Assembly (NCBI GenBank): GCA_030268105.1
Contig: BSDZ01000091.1
Location: forward strand, 310,001-374,000
Length of the DNA: 64,000 bases
Origin: Volvox africanus
Taxonomy: Eukaryota > Chlorophyta > Chlorophyceae > Chlamydomonadales > Volvocaceae
Direction: 5' to 3'
Under the pieces are notes generated by a model. That model ran no database searches, was not told the DNA's origin, and saw nothing but the letters and a program-made list of their open reading frames with translations. Shown piece by piece: positions 19,931 to 30,688 of this stretch. How positions within the stretch are numbered: position 1 is the stretch's first letter; each line of letters opens with the position of its first letter. The position numbers and the translations under genes are program-made.

Positions 19931-22900
19931 ATTTCTGAACTAACGCGTGGTCGGTGGTCATCCTTACGGCCAGCCGTTAAGGCATTGTTGCCTTGTGTAC
20001 TTGGACACATCGAGCGAGTCATTGCGCGACGCATCACGCTTGACGGACGCACGGGACTTCTCTGCTTCGACCCGTTGTGTAATTTGTTTACACCTCGCCG
20101 TCCCCTGTCGTCTATCGATCTGTCTAACCACGTGGTTTTGTTCATCCCCTCGTCTCTGCGTGAGATGTCGGAACAGTTGGCCATGTACAGGAGATGTAGG
20201 CGTCAATATCCAGGCACCGCCGCATGTGTTTTACTCCCTGCTTTCTGTCGGCGCAAGGCAGAGGCATCGTTAAGGGGTATGCGGCATGTCCACCGGTTCG
20301 AGCCGGGCACCGTTTTGTTTAATGGTGTGGATCGGGAGGGTACGCTGGCTCCGTGGCCAAGCACGTCCTACTCGGTTGACGTTTGGTACGAAGCTCCTGA
20401 CGGGGGTGCCGTAGGTTACGGACCCGCCCTAAGTGCACTGACGTTGTCTGCTGGGCAGTCGCTCATAGATAACCGTGTCCCAGTGGTTCAGATCGGTTTG
20501 AATGGCCGTACTCTGAAGGCACTTGTTGACACCGGTGCCAGCGACGACTTCATCTCTGTCGCAGAGGTGAACGCGCTGGGGTTGTCCCCAGAGTCGTCTG
20601 ATTGTCCACAGGTTACCCTTGCTGACGGGGGTAAGCATCCCATCGTGGGCAGGATTACCCTTAGCCTATCGATAGGCCCTTTGCGTGTTGTGACCCGGCC
20701 GTACGTGCTGCAGGGCTTAGCAGAGACTGCACCGTACATAATGGGGTCGTCGACATTACGACAGTACCGCGCGCGCATCGACATGGAGACCGCAACCCTG
20801 CATATGTGCAAGGGTACTCTGTCGATTAAGGTACCTTTCCTGTCGTTCGAACATGTCACACCAAAGGAGGGCGAAACTGAGGCGGTGCCTATGGTTAATT
20901 TCGCTGTGGCCGCAATGGCCGCGCGAATCGAACCAGAGCTAGTCGGGCGTAAGGAGGCCGTCCGTTTGTTACGGAAGGGTTCCCACGGACTGCTTTTAAG
21001 GCCGCGGGTGAGCTGTTGTGTCACCACCGCGCAGATTTCTGCGGATCCTGAGGTTGAGGCCCTACTGTCGCAGTATGAGGACGTCTTTAAAGATATCCCT
21101 GGCCTACCACCTATGCGTCCTGTTGATCACACAATCCCTCTCATGCCTGGAGCGCAGCCTACAGCCCGGCCAATGTACAGGTTGAGTCCATTGGAACTGG
21201 ATGAGGTGAAGCGCCAGGTGACGGATTTGCTCGCGAAGGGTAGGTATGATACGCCCCAGCACATCCCCGTATTCTGCACCGATTTTGTTTGTCGGTAAGA
21301 AGGATGGGACCTTGCGCATGTGCATCGATTACCGGGGGTTAAATGCGAATACGGTGAAAAATCGCTACCCTTTGCCACGCGTTGACGACCTGTTGGATAA
21401 GCTGAAGGGCTCGGCTTATTTTTCCTCAATTGACTTACAACAGGGCTACAATCAGATTCACATCGCTGCCTCTGATATTCCGAAAACCGCTTTTCGGACG
21501 CCCTTCGGTCACTTTGAGTATACGGTCCTATCGTTTGGTTTGACTAATGCCCCTGCGACGTTTCAGGCGGTTATGGACCGAATGTTTAGGCCGTTTATGG
21601 ACAGGTTCGTTGTTTGCTACCTGGATGACATCTTGGTATATTCTAAGACGCGCGAGGAGCACTTGGAGCATCTTCAGCTCGTGCTCGACGTTATGAGGCG
21701 GGAGCAATTGTTTGCTAAACGCGCCAAATGCTTTTGGGCGCAGCCTCAGGTGGAATATTTGGGCCACATTGTGTCGGCCACCGGTGTGAAGATGGACCCG
21801 CGGAAGGTCGCCGTGGTTCACGATTGGCCCGCGCCTCAGAACCTCACGGAGCTGCGTAAGTTCCTTGGCTTGACCAATTATTTCCGGAAGTTCATTGAAA
21901 AATATTCCATCATTGCGGCCCCGCTTACTAACTTAACTCGCAAAGGCGTTTTCGTTTCGCTCGAGTCGTGGACGTCGCAATGCCAGCGGGCATTCGAAGA
22001 GCTCAAACGAATCATTGCCGAAGATGTCACCCTTGCATTCCCTGATTACTCGTTGCCATTTCGTGTTGAGGTGGTGTCTGATGCCTCAATATTTGGAAGC
22101 GGCGCTGTATTGTTACAGGAAGGGCGACCAATCGCCTTCACGAGTAAGAAGTTTTCTGGTGCGGAGATTCGCTACACCACCGGGGAACAGGAGCTTCTGG
22201 CCGTGCTGCATGCTTTAAAGGAATGGCGCTGTTACCTCGAGGGACGCCCGTTTACGTTAAAGACTGACCACAAGCCCCTAACGTTTTTGCAAAGCGTTCC
22301 GACGTTGAACCGCCGTCAAGCTAGGTGGATGGAATATCTAGCTAGGTTCAACTGCACCTGGGAGTATATTTCTGGTAAATTGAATATTGCCGATGCTCTC
22401 AGTCGACATCCGTCGCTACACGCTGCAATTTTGGCAGCGCCCGTCGTGCGGCCGCGTAGCGAGGAGGTACCGATCGCGACGGACCTCGCGGAGCGGTTGA
22501 AGGTTGCCTACAACGCAGACGCCTGGTTCGCGGACCCGGCTAATGTAGAAAAGCAGAATTCGCAAGCAGAATTGCCTTTGGCTACGGACGGAGGGTGCAG
22601 CTACGCAAATCGTCGTTCCGAACGACGACGCGCTACGCTACGACATCCTTGCGCGGTTCCACGAGGACCCGTTAGCAGGACACCCTGGTAGCAAGCGATT
22701 AATCGACTTGGTGCAACGTTCCTTTTGGTGGCCTCGTTTGGCTAAGGATGCGGCGAACTTCGTCCAGACATGCAGTCTGTGCCAGCGCAATAAGGCTTTG
22801 TCCGGTAAGGGCCATGGGTTGTTGCAACCGTTGCCTGTCCCGGATGCACCTTGGGAAAGTGTTTCCATGGACTTCGTAGTCGCGCTGCCCAAAACTGAGG

Positions 22901-23961
22901 GGGGATACGATGCGGTGTTCGTAATGGTCGATCGTCTGACTAAGATGGTTCACCTAGCACCATGCACATCATCCTGCACGGCTGAGCAAACCGCACGTTT
23001 GTTTTTCGATAATGTGGTTCGGTTACACGGGATTCCCAAAAATGTGATCTCGGACCGCGGTGGACAGTTCACGTCTAAGTTTTGGGAAGCGCTCTGCAAA
23101 CTAGTTGGCATGCGCGTCAACCTGAGTACGGCGTATCACCCGCAGACTGATGGTCAAACCGAACGCACAAACCGCACGTTGGGTGATATGTTGCGCAATT
23201 ATGCTGGTCGCACACCACTCGTTTGGGATACGTATTTGACTGCGGCAGAATTCGCGCTTAACAACGCTGTTAACCGCTCTACAGGCAAAAGTCCGTTCTT
23301 TCTTAACTACGGATTTCATCCCGCGCTACCCGTGTGGCGTGAGTTGGAAGTGAACGTGCCTGCTGCTAAACTTTTTGCCAAGTCTTTTATGTCCCGAATC
23401 ACAGACGCGAAGTCGTGTTTGGACGCGGCGCAGCAACGAACGACGGAATACTACAACAAATCCAAGCAGGATGTGACGTTTTCGGAGGGGCAACTCGTGT
23501 TGCTAAGCACCAAGAACTTGCGTTCCTTGGCCGACGGATCCCGAAAACTCTTACCCCGCTGGATTGGTCCGTACCCTGTCGTGCGCATGGTTGGGAATGT
23601 GGCTGTGCAGCTTGCATTGCCCGCTGATATGACCATTCACCCCACGTTTCACGTATCGCTTGTTCGTCCGTATCGTAATACGGAACCCGTCCCTGAGTCT
23701 GCTAACGCCCCCGCAGCGATCGAACCAGTTCCCGAGACCTGGATCGCTGGTAAACAGAAGTTTTACGATGTGGAGCGGGTGTTAGATTATCGCGCGCGTC
23801 GTGTGGGCCGACACCGACGTAAGCGAACAGTACACGAGTACTTGGTTAAGTGGACAGGGTATACCGACGAGCACAACTCATGGGAACCGGCACGCAACTT
23901 CTCACAGGACATGAAGCCCCTGCTCGAAGAAGCCCGCAAACGTGCCACGCAAGCCCAATGA
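19892..23961 (+). pseudogene. pol: A2 pol with two frameshifts
   Basis: It is open from the gag stop to about 21298 (N-terminal domain, protease VDTGAS, start of RT). An extra 4 bp in GGGTAGGTATGATACG (near 21240; A3 has GGGTATGATACG) shifts the frame. The frame continues at 21246-22691 (RT YLDD, RNase H, TDH). A small scramble near 22550 (GAAAAGCAGAATTCGCAAGC against GAAAACCTTCGCAAGC) shifts it again. Integrase and chromodomain continue at 22708-23961. All domains are otherwise near-identical to A3, so the breaks are recent. Confidence 0.92.
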
Positions 23962-24020
23962 CCCCTGCAGTCGATGCTGTATGATGCAGCGAGGACGCTG
24001 CATACGGGAGGGGGGATAAT

Positions 24021-24040
24021 TGTTGTGCTACGGTTCATTT
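24021..24040 (+). repeat. A2 3' LTR, first 20 bp
   Basis: TGTTGTGCTACGGTTCATTT follows the purine tract GGGAGGGGGGATAAT, and A3 then begins with the same bases. CATTT (24036-24040) is the duplication repeated at 31514-31518, where this LTR resumes. Confidence 0.93.
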
Positions 24041-24865
24041 TGTTGTGCTACGGTTCATTTCCCGTCGACGCGTAGGTCGACGCGATCCTATGAGTCGAAG
24101 TGCTTTTGTGATGAACGCATTACATATGAATGAATCTGCATGATATAAATGTATTCGCATACATTTATATATGCATCTGGCATGTTGTCATTATCCATCG
24201 CGACATCGCACCATGGCAAATTCGCCTAGCATGCATGAATGACCTAATCATTGAAGTGCGCATTATGCTCGTGCTACGAAACGATAAGTAATATTATCTG
24301 ATATAATATTACTTCATTAAAGCACACGTTGAGAGCGCCGCACTCGTCGCGATGCATGCCCTGCAACCGGATATTGTTATCCGGACCCTTGCATCATGCG
24401 AATGCCGGAAAGGCTTATACGTTGTTATGCGTAGACATCGCCTAGACGCAGTAGGGTTGTCACATCTAGGATCGGCCTCCTAATGTGAATCGTACGGCAT
24501 TGCGATGCTGCGAGTATAACAGATGCGAGGACGGCTAAGCTAGCAAGACATTCGATACCGGAGAACACTCGTGTGTTCTACATTACTAATTCTATACACT
24601 ATTCTACTTAGCCCGAGCTAAGCCTGAACTTCGCTAATCACCGCCGCGTGATGATTGCTTGCTTCCGGCGCTGACGGCGATTTCGTCCATTGCATCGTTC
24701 TGATCCGTAAGACTGTAAGTTATATCTCTCTTCGTCTTGAAGTCTTCCGCTGTCTCTGTTTGCTCTCGCGCTTGCCTTGCTGTACTTGCAAGTGCTCGCG
24801 CATCGGTGTCGATAGTCTCCAGACGTGCAGATACTTATGAGCAAACGCGAACGAGAGGTACAACA
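24041..24865 (+). repeat. A3 5' LTR with conserved hairpins
   Basis: 825 bp, TGTTGTGCTACGG to GGTACAACA. Hairpins that can be written out: 24143-24170 (ATATAAATGTAT, loop TCGC), 24286-24314 (12-bp stem AAGTAATATTAT, loop CTGAT), 24367-24384 (CCGGATA, loop TTGT), 24460-24488 (TCACAT-C-TAGGA against TCCTAATGTGA) and 24563-24578 (GAACAC, loop TCGT). The stems recur in the other A-type LTRs. Confidence 0.93.
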
Positions 24866-24868
24866 ATT

Positions 24869-24880
24869 TGGTATCGAGAC
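24869..24880 (+). other. A3 primer-binding site
   Basis: TGGTATCGAGAC, three bases after the 5' LTR. It is complementary to an initiator-type tRNA 3' end. Confidence 0.82.
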
Positions 24881-24932
24881 AGGTTCGTTGTTTAACTGTC
24901 TCTCTTTGTCTAATCGGAAGTAGGTTCTTTCT

Positions 24933-25028
24933 ATGGCGAGTTCCAGCGACGAACCACGAGGACCGCTAGATACTTTTGCCGAAGACTTAGGCCGCGCCGT
25001 TTTGGACGCCGCCGCTTCCGGTTTGTAA
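24933..25028 (+). CDS. A3 leader mini-ORF (31 aa)
   Basis: Same as in A2: MASSSDEPRGPL ... DAAASGL, TAA. A putative intron from 25021 (G|GTTTGT) to the CGCAG ending near 25091 would join it in frame with an open stretch running to 25366 (GNLSAPALLAAATETG onward) that overlaps the gag start in another frame. RNA evidence would be needed to accept this. Confidence 0.5.
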   Translation: MASSSDEPRGPLDTFAEDLGRAVLDAAASGL

Positions 25029-25331
25029 TTGTTTAATTGCTTTTACTTAGATTGCTGCACTTGTTGTGTAAGTGTACGCTCTGAGTCGCAGGTAATCTCA
25101 GTGCACCGGCATTGCTTGCCGCGGCGACTGAGACCGGCGTTCGTCCGGACCAGTTGGCGACTCTCATTGCCCAAACTACGGAGATCAGGACTCAGCTGGG
25201 CAATTACTTGCTGAGTTTGCTGAATCTTCTCAAGAGTACTGTCGGTAGGCTCACCGAATCGCTTTGTACTCTTGCCTTTGCGATAGAAGTCGGCTTCTAT
25301 TACGCGAAACTAGGGTATCGTTTCGTGCTCC

Positions 25332-26567
25332 ATGTCCGCGGAACACGACGATACGCCGCACACTAGCCTAGCTAGCCAACCCGATTTCGTTGTAGCTGCT
25401 AGAGCGCCGGATAGAGGTCTTGAGACTGTTGGCGCGCGAGCCACTCAAGAGCCCCTTTTCCTTCAGACCCCTGCTCACTTAATTGTGCCGCATTCAGCAG
25501 TGAACACGAATATGGACAACACTGCTGGACCAAGGGTTCTGCCATTACCTCAAGCTCGAGGGCATGATGACATCCCTGAGGTGATGAGATTGTCGATTCC
25601 CGTTCCTAGGCTCAATATTTCGCTGACCGACAAGACACCAGGGCATAGCATAGCCGATGCAACTCGTGCGTACGTGCGTGACGCTAAAAAGTACCTCCAA
25701 GCTGTTCATGGTGGCGATAATGACGGTATCAGGTGTCTCTTCGTTGGTAACACCCTCGAGGGCGCAGCGAAGGACTGGTATCGCAATTGGACCAACGCCC
25801 GGGGCAGCTATACTTTTGACGAGTTGGTCGCCGCTTTGCTTGCACGATTCGCTACTGAGGTTCAAGCACGCGATGTGGAAGCTCGTAACGCTTTGGCAGC
25901 CGGTAGCTATCACATGCGTCGGGATGAAAATGTACCTGCGTACCAGTCACGCTTCGAAGCACTTGTGACTCCCATTGCTGACCTCACCGAATCTGAGCGT
26001 GTCTTTTGGTTTAGGCGAGGCCTAACGAAACTTTTGGCTAAATGGTGCGCCACTGACTTGGTTGGAGCGCAGATCAAGTCGTATGACGCGTTGGTCGCTT
26101 TTGCTAAGGGCGCGGAGATACGACTTCTTGCCGGCGAGGAAGAAGTCAAGTCTGCCCCTCGTGCAAATGCCGTGCAAGTGCAGGATCCGCTTGGGGAAGC
26201 TGTGGCTCTCGACCAGGACCTCGGCGCGACCCGCCCCACGCCTACTGCCGCGACGCGACGCAGCAACGGGCAACGCAAGGCGCGCGGGGGCGCTAGCTCG
26301 GGTGTCCGTGGTACAGGAGGGGCAGGTCCGAGCTCGGACCCAGCTAGGAACAGGAAGCGTGGTGGTGCGCCGTCGTCGGCAGCCGCACAGCGTTCCGATC
26401 CCAACGCGAAGCGTACTCGTACGGACGACACATTTATGCCAAAATGGAATTGCAATCGTTCCGAATTCGAGCGTCGAAAATTGGCCAACGTTTGTCTACG
26501 GTGTGCGGAGAGCCATTCTACGAAGGATTGCCCTCTAATGCCGCCGTTTGTACCTCAGCCGAAATAG
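25332..26567 (+). CDS. gag: A3 Gag (411 aa)
   Basis: Starts MSAEHDDTPHTS and ends VPPFVPQPK-like residues before TAG 26565-26567. The first 80 residues are poorly conserved. The capsid region (RAYVRDAKKYLQ, AAKDWYRNW, YTFDELVAALLARF, YQSRFEALVTP, FWFRRGL) spans about 85-260. A basic, low-complexity Ala/Gly/Arg/Ser tract covers about 290-370. The zinc knuckle CLRCAESHSTKDC is at residues 388-400 (C-X2-C-X3-H-X4-C). The role is particle assembly and RNA packaging. Confidence 0.95.
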   Translation: MSAEHDDTPHTSLASQPDFVVAARAPDRGLETVGARATQEPLFLQTPAHLIVPHSAVNTNMDNTAGPRVLPLPQARGHDDIPEVMRLSIPVPRLNISLTDKTPGHSIADATRAYVRDAKKYLQAVHGGDNDGIRCLFVGNTLEGAAKDWYRNWTNARGSYTFDELVAALLARFATEVQARDVEARNALAAGSYHMRRDENVPAYQSRFEALVTPIADLTESERVFWFRRGLTKLLAKWCATDLVGAQIKSYDALVAFAKGAEIRLLAGEEEVKSAPRANAVQVQDPLGEAVALDQDLGATRPTPTAATRRSNGQRKARGGASSGVRGTGGAGPSSDPARNRKRGGAPSSAAAQRSDPNAKRTRTDDTFMPKWNCNRSEFERRKLANVCLRCAESHSTKDCPLMPPFVPQPK

Positions 26568-26606
26568 GGGCTTGCCCGGGTTCCTGCGGAGGGGGCTCTA
26601 CCTGGG
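26565..26606 (+). promoter_or_regulatory. A3 gag-pol UAG readthrough signal with hairpin
   Basis: AAA-TAG-GGG, then a stem starting 7 nt after the stop: CCCGGGT (26575-26581) with ACCTGGG (26600-26606), one G-U pair. Pol has no Met near its start (first at 26661, well inside the conserved region), which also argues for readthrough rather than re-initiation. Confidence 0.62.
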
Positions 26607-29600
26607 TTTTCTGAACTAACGCGTGGTCGGTGGTCATCCTTACGGCCAGCCGTTAAGGCATTGTTGCCTTGTGTACTTGGACACATCGAGCGAGTCATTG
26701 CGCGACGCATCACGCTTGACGGACGCACGGGACTTCTCTGCTTCGACCCGTTGTGTAATTTGTTTACACCTCGCCGTCCCCTGTCGTCTATCGATCTGTC
26801 TAACCACGTGGTTTTGTTCATCCCCTCATCTCTGCGTGAGATGTCGGAACAGTTGGCCATGTACAGGAGGTGTAGGCGTCAATATCCAGACACTGCCGCA
26901 TGTGTTATACTCCCCGCTTTCTGTCGGCGCAAGGCAGAGGCATCGTTAAGGGGTATGCGGCATGTCCACCGGTTCGAGCCGGGCACCGTTTTGTTTAATG
27001 GTGTGGATCGGGAGGGTACGTTGGCTCCGTGGCCACACCTATCCTACTCGGTTGACGTTTGGTACGAAGCTCCTGATGGGGGTGCCGTTGGTTACGGGCC
27101 CGCCTTAAGTGCACTGACGTTGTCTGCTGGGCAGTCGCTCGTAGATAACCGTGTCCCTGTGGTTCAGATCGGTTTGAATGGCCGTACTCTGAAGGCACTT
27201 GTTGACACCGGTGCCAGTGACGACTTCATCTCTGTCGCAGAGGTGAATGCGCTGGGGTTGTCCCCAGAGTCGTCTGATTGTACACAGGTTACCCTTGCTG
27301 ACGGGGGTAAGCATCCCATCGTGGGCAGGATTACCCTTAGCCTATCGATAGGCCCTTTGCGTGTTGTGACCCGGCCGTACGTGCTGCAGGGCTTAGCAGA
27401 GACTGCACCGTACATAATGGGGTCGTCGACATTACGACAGTACCGCGCGCGCATCGACATGGAGACCGCAACCCTGCATATGTGCAAGGGTACTCTGTCG
27501 ATTAAGGTACCTTTCCTGTCGTTCGAACATGTCACACCAAAGGAGGGCGAAACTGAGGCGGTGCCTATGGTTAATTTCGCTGTGACCGCAATGGCCGCGC
27601 GAATCGAACCAGAGCTAGTCGGGCGTAAGGAGGCCGTCCGTTTGTTACGGAAGGGTGCCCACGGACTGCTTTTAAGGCCGCGGGTGAGCTGTTGTGTCAC
27701 CACCGCGCAGATTTCTGCGGATCCTGAGGTTGAGGCCCTACTGTCGCAGTATGAGGACGTCTTTAAAGATATCCCTGGCCTACCACCTATGCGTCCTGTT
27801 GATCACACAATCCCTCTCATGCCTGGAGCGCAGCCTACGGCCCGGCCAATGTACAGGTTGAGTCCATTGGAACTGGACGAGGTGAAGCGCCAGGTGACGG
27901 ATTTGCTCGCGAAGGGTATGATACGCCCCAGCACATCCCCGTATTCTGCACCGATTTTGTTTGTCGGTAAGAAGGATGGGACCTTGCGCATGTGCATCGA
28001 TTACCGGGGGTTAAATGCGAATACGGTGAAAAATCGCTACCCTTTGCCACGCGTTGACGACCTGTTGGATAAGCTGAAGGGCTCGGCTTATTTTTCCTCA
28101 ATTGACTTACAACAGGGCTACAATCAGATTCGCATCGCTGCCTCTGATATCCCGAAAACCGCTTTTCGGACGCCCTTCGGTCACTTTGAGTATACGGTCC
28201 TATCGTTTGGTTTGACTAATGCCCCTGCGACGTTTCAGGCGGTTATGGACCGAATGTTTAGGCCGTTTATCGACAGGTTCGTTGTTTGCTACCTGGATGA
28301 CATCTTGGTATATTCTAAAACGCGCGAGGAGCACTTGGAGCATCTTCGGCTCGTGCTCGACGTTATGAGGCGGGAGCAATTGTTTGCTAAACGCGCCAAA
28401 TGCTTTTGGGCGCAGCCTCAGGTGGAATATTTGGGCCACATTGTGTCGGCCACCGGTGTGAAGATGGACCCGCGGAAGGTCGCCGTGGTTCGCGATTGGC
28501 CCGCGCCTCAGAACCTCACGGAGCTGCGTAAGTTCCTTGGCTTGACCAATTATTTCCGGAAGTTCATTGAAAAATATTCCATCATTGCGGCCCCGCTTAC
28601 TAACTTAACTCGCAAAGGCGTTTTCGTTTCGCTCGAGTCGTGGACGTCGCAATGCCAGCGGGCATTCGAAGAGCTCAAACGAATCGTTGCCGAAGATGTC
28701 ACCCTTGCATTCCCTGATTACTCGTTGCCATTTCGCGTTGAGGTAGTGTCTGATGCCTCAATATTTGGAAGCGGCGCTGTATTGTTACAGGAAGGGCGAC
28801 CGATCGCCTTCACGAGTAAGAAGTTTTCTGGTGCGGAGGTTCGCTACACCACCGGGGAACAGGAGCTTCTGGCCGTGCTGCATGCTTTAAAGGAATGGCG
28901 CTGTTACCTCGAGGGACGCCCGTTTACTTTAAAGACTGACCATAAGCCCCTAACGTTTTTGCAAAGCGTTCCGACGTTGAACCGCCGTCAAGCTAGGTGG
29001 ATGGAATATCTAGCTAGGTTCAACTGCACCTGGGAGTATATTTCTGGTAAATTGAATATTGCCGATGCTCTCAGTCGACATCCGTCGCTACACGCTGCAA
29101 TTTTGGCAGCGCCCGTCGTGCGACCGCGTAGCGAGGAGGTTCCGATCGCGACGGACCTCGCGGAGCGGTTGAAGGTTGCCTACAGCGCAGACGCCTGGTT
29201 CGCGGACCCGGCTAATGTAGAAAACCTTCGCAAGCAGAATGGCCTTTGGCTACGGACGGAGGGTGCAGCTACGCAAATCGTCGTTCCGAACGACGACGCG
29301 CTACGCTACGACATCCTTGCGCGGTTCCACGAGGACCCGTTAGCAGGACACCCTGGTAGCAAGCGATTGATCGACTTGGTGCAACGTTCCTTTTGGTGGC
29401 CTCGTTTGGCTAAGGATGCGGCGAACTTCGTCCAGACATGCAGTCTGTGCCAGCGCAATAAGGCTTTGTCCGGTAAGGGCCATGGGTTGTTGCAACCGTT
29501 GCCTGTCCCGGATGCGCCTTGGGAAAGTGTTTCCATGGACTTCGTAGTCGCGCTGCCCAAAACTGAGGGGGGATACGATGCGGTGTTCGTAATGGTCGAT

Positions 29601-30629
29601 CGTCTGACTAAGATGGTTCACCTAGCACCATGCACATCATCCTGCACGGCTGAGCAAACCGCACGTTTGTTTTTCGATAATGTGGTTCGGTTACACGGGA
29701 TTCCCAAAAATGTGATCTCGGACCGCGGTGGACAGTTCACGTCTAAGTTTTGGGAAGCGCTCTGCAAGCTAGTTGGCATGCGTGTCAACCTGAGCACAGC
29801 GTACCACCCGCAGACTGATGGTCAAACCGAACGCACAAACCGCACGTTGGGTGATATGTTGCGCAATTATGCTGGTCGCACACCACTTGTTTGGGATACA
29901 TATTTGACTGCGGCAGAATTCACGCTTAACAACGCTGTTAACCGCTCTACAGGCAAAAGTCCGTTCTTTCTTAACTACGGATTTCATCCCGCGCTACCCG
30001 TGTGGCGTGAGTTGGAAGTGAACGTGCCTGCTGCTAAACTTTTTGCCAAGTCTTTCATGTCCCGAATCACAGACGCGAAGTCGTGTTTGGACGCGGCGCA
30101 GCAACGAACGATGGAATACTATAACAAATCTAAGCAGGATGTGACGTTTTCGGAAGGGCAACTCGTGTTGCTAAGCACCAAGAACTTGCGTTCCTTGGCC
30201 GACGGATCCCGAAAACTCTTACCCCGCTGGATTGGTCCGTATCCTGTCGTGCGCATGGTTGGGAATGTGGCTGTGGAGCTTGCATTGCCCGCTGATATGC
30301 CCATTCACCCCACGTTTCACGTATCGCTTGTTCGTCCGTATCGTGGTACGGAACCCGTCCCTGAGCCTGCTAACGCCCCCGCAGCGATCGAACCAGTTCC
30401 CGAGACCTGGATCGCTGGTAAACAGAAGTTTTACGATGTGGAGCGGGTGTTAGATTATCGCGCGCGTCGTGTGGGCCGACACCGACGTAAGCGAACAGTA
30501 CACGAGTACTTGGTTAAGTGGACAGGGTATACCGACGAGCACAACTCATGGGAACCGGCACGCAACTTCTCACAGGACATGAAACCCCTGCTCGAAGAAG
30601 CCCGCAAACGTGCCACGCAAGCCCAATGA
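26568..30629 (+). CDS. pol: A3 Pol polyprotein (protease-RT-RNase H-integrase-chromodomain)
   Basis: Uninterrupted from the codon after the gag UAG. Numbering from the Met at 26661 (1322 residues): an N-terminal region to about 165; protease VDTGAS with D182; reverse transcriptase with YLDD at 544-547; RNase H with SDAS, D698; integrase zinc-binding part (H...GH...CSLCQRNKA) and core with D960, D1021 and E1057, the last two separated by 35 residues as expected for D,D35E; and a chromodomain near 1250-1310 ([18 protein letters not shown]). All recognised catalytic residues are kept. The polyprotein is presumably cut by its own protease. Confidence 0.95.
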   Translation, partial: GLARVPAEGALPGFSELTRGRWSSLRPAVKALLPCVLGHIERVIARRITLDGRTGLLCFDPLCNLFTPRRPLSSIDLSNHVVLFIPSSLREMSEQLAMYRRCRRQYPDTAACVILPAFCRRKAEASLRGMRHVHRFEPGTVLFNGVDREGTLAPWPHLSYSVDVWYEAPDGGAVGYGPALSALTLSAGQSLVDNRVPVVQIGLNGRTLKALVDTGASDDFISVAEVNALGLSPESSDCTQVTLADGGKHPIVGRITLSLSIGPLRVVTRPYVLQGLAETAPYIMGSSTLRQYRARIDMETATLHMCKGTLSIKVPFLSFEHVTPKEGETEAVPMVNFAVTAMAARIEPELVGRKEAVRLLRKGAHGLLLRPRVSCCVTTAQISADPEVEALLSQYEDVFKDIPGLPPMRPVDHTIPLMPGAQPTARPMYRLSPLELDEVKRQVTDLLAKGMIRPSTSPYSAPILFVGKKDGTLRMCIDYRGLNANTVKNRYPLPRVDDLLDKLKGSAYFSSIDLQQGYNQIRIAASDIPKTAFRTPFGHFEYTVLSFGLTNAPATFQAVMDRMFRPFIDRFVVCYLDDILVYSKTREEHLEHLRLVLDVMRREQLFAKRAKCFWAQPQVEYLGHIVSATGVKMDPRKVAVVRDWPAPQNLTELRKFLGLTNYFRKFIEKYSIIAAPLTNLTRKGVFVSLESWTSQCQRAFEELKRIVAEDVTLAFPDYSLPFRVEVVSDASIFGSGAVLLQEGRPIAFTSKKFSGAEVRYTTGEQELLAVLHALKEWRCYLEGRPFTLKTDHKPLTFLQSVPTLNRRQARWMEYLARFNCTWEYISGKLNIADALSRHPSLHAAILAAPVVRPRSEEVPIATDLAERLKVAYSADAWFADPANVENLRKQNGLWLRTEGAATQIVVPNDDALRYDILARFHEDPLAGHPGSKRLIDLVQRSFWWPRLAKDAANFVQTCSLCQRNKALSGKGHGLLQPLPVPDAPWESVSMDFVVALPKTEGGYDAVFVMVDRLTKMVHLAPCTSSCTAEQTARLFFDNVVRLHGIPKNVISDRGGQFTSKFWEALCKLVGMRVNLSTAYHPQTDGQTERTNRTLGDMLRNYAGRTPLVWDTYLTAAEFTLNNAVNRSTGKSPFFLNYGFHPALPVWRELEVNVPAAKLFAKSFMSRITDAKSCLDAAQQRTMEYYNKSKQDVTFSEGQLVLLSTKNLRSLADGSRKLLPRWIGPYPVVRMVGNVAVELALPADMPIHPTFHVSLVRPYRGTEPVPEPANAPAAIEPVPETWIAGKQKFYDVERVLDYRARRVGRHRRKRTVHEYLVKWTGYTDEHNSWEPARNFSQDMKPLLEEARKRATQAQ

Positions 30630-30673
30630 CCCCTGCAGTCGATGCTGTATGATGCAGCGAGGACGCTGCATAC

Positions 30674-30683
30674 GGGAGGGGGG
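30674..30683 (+). other. A3 polypurine tract
   Basis: GGGAGGGGGG, five bases before the 3' LTR. An imperfect palindrome GCAGCGAGGACGCTGC lies just upstream and is also kept in A1, A2 and C. Confidence 0.8.
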
Positions 30684-30688
30684 ATAAT

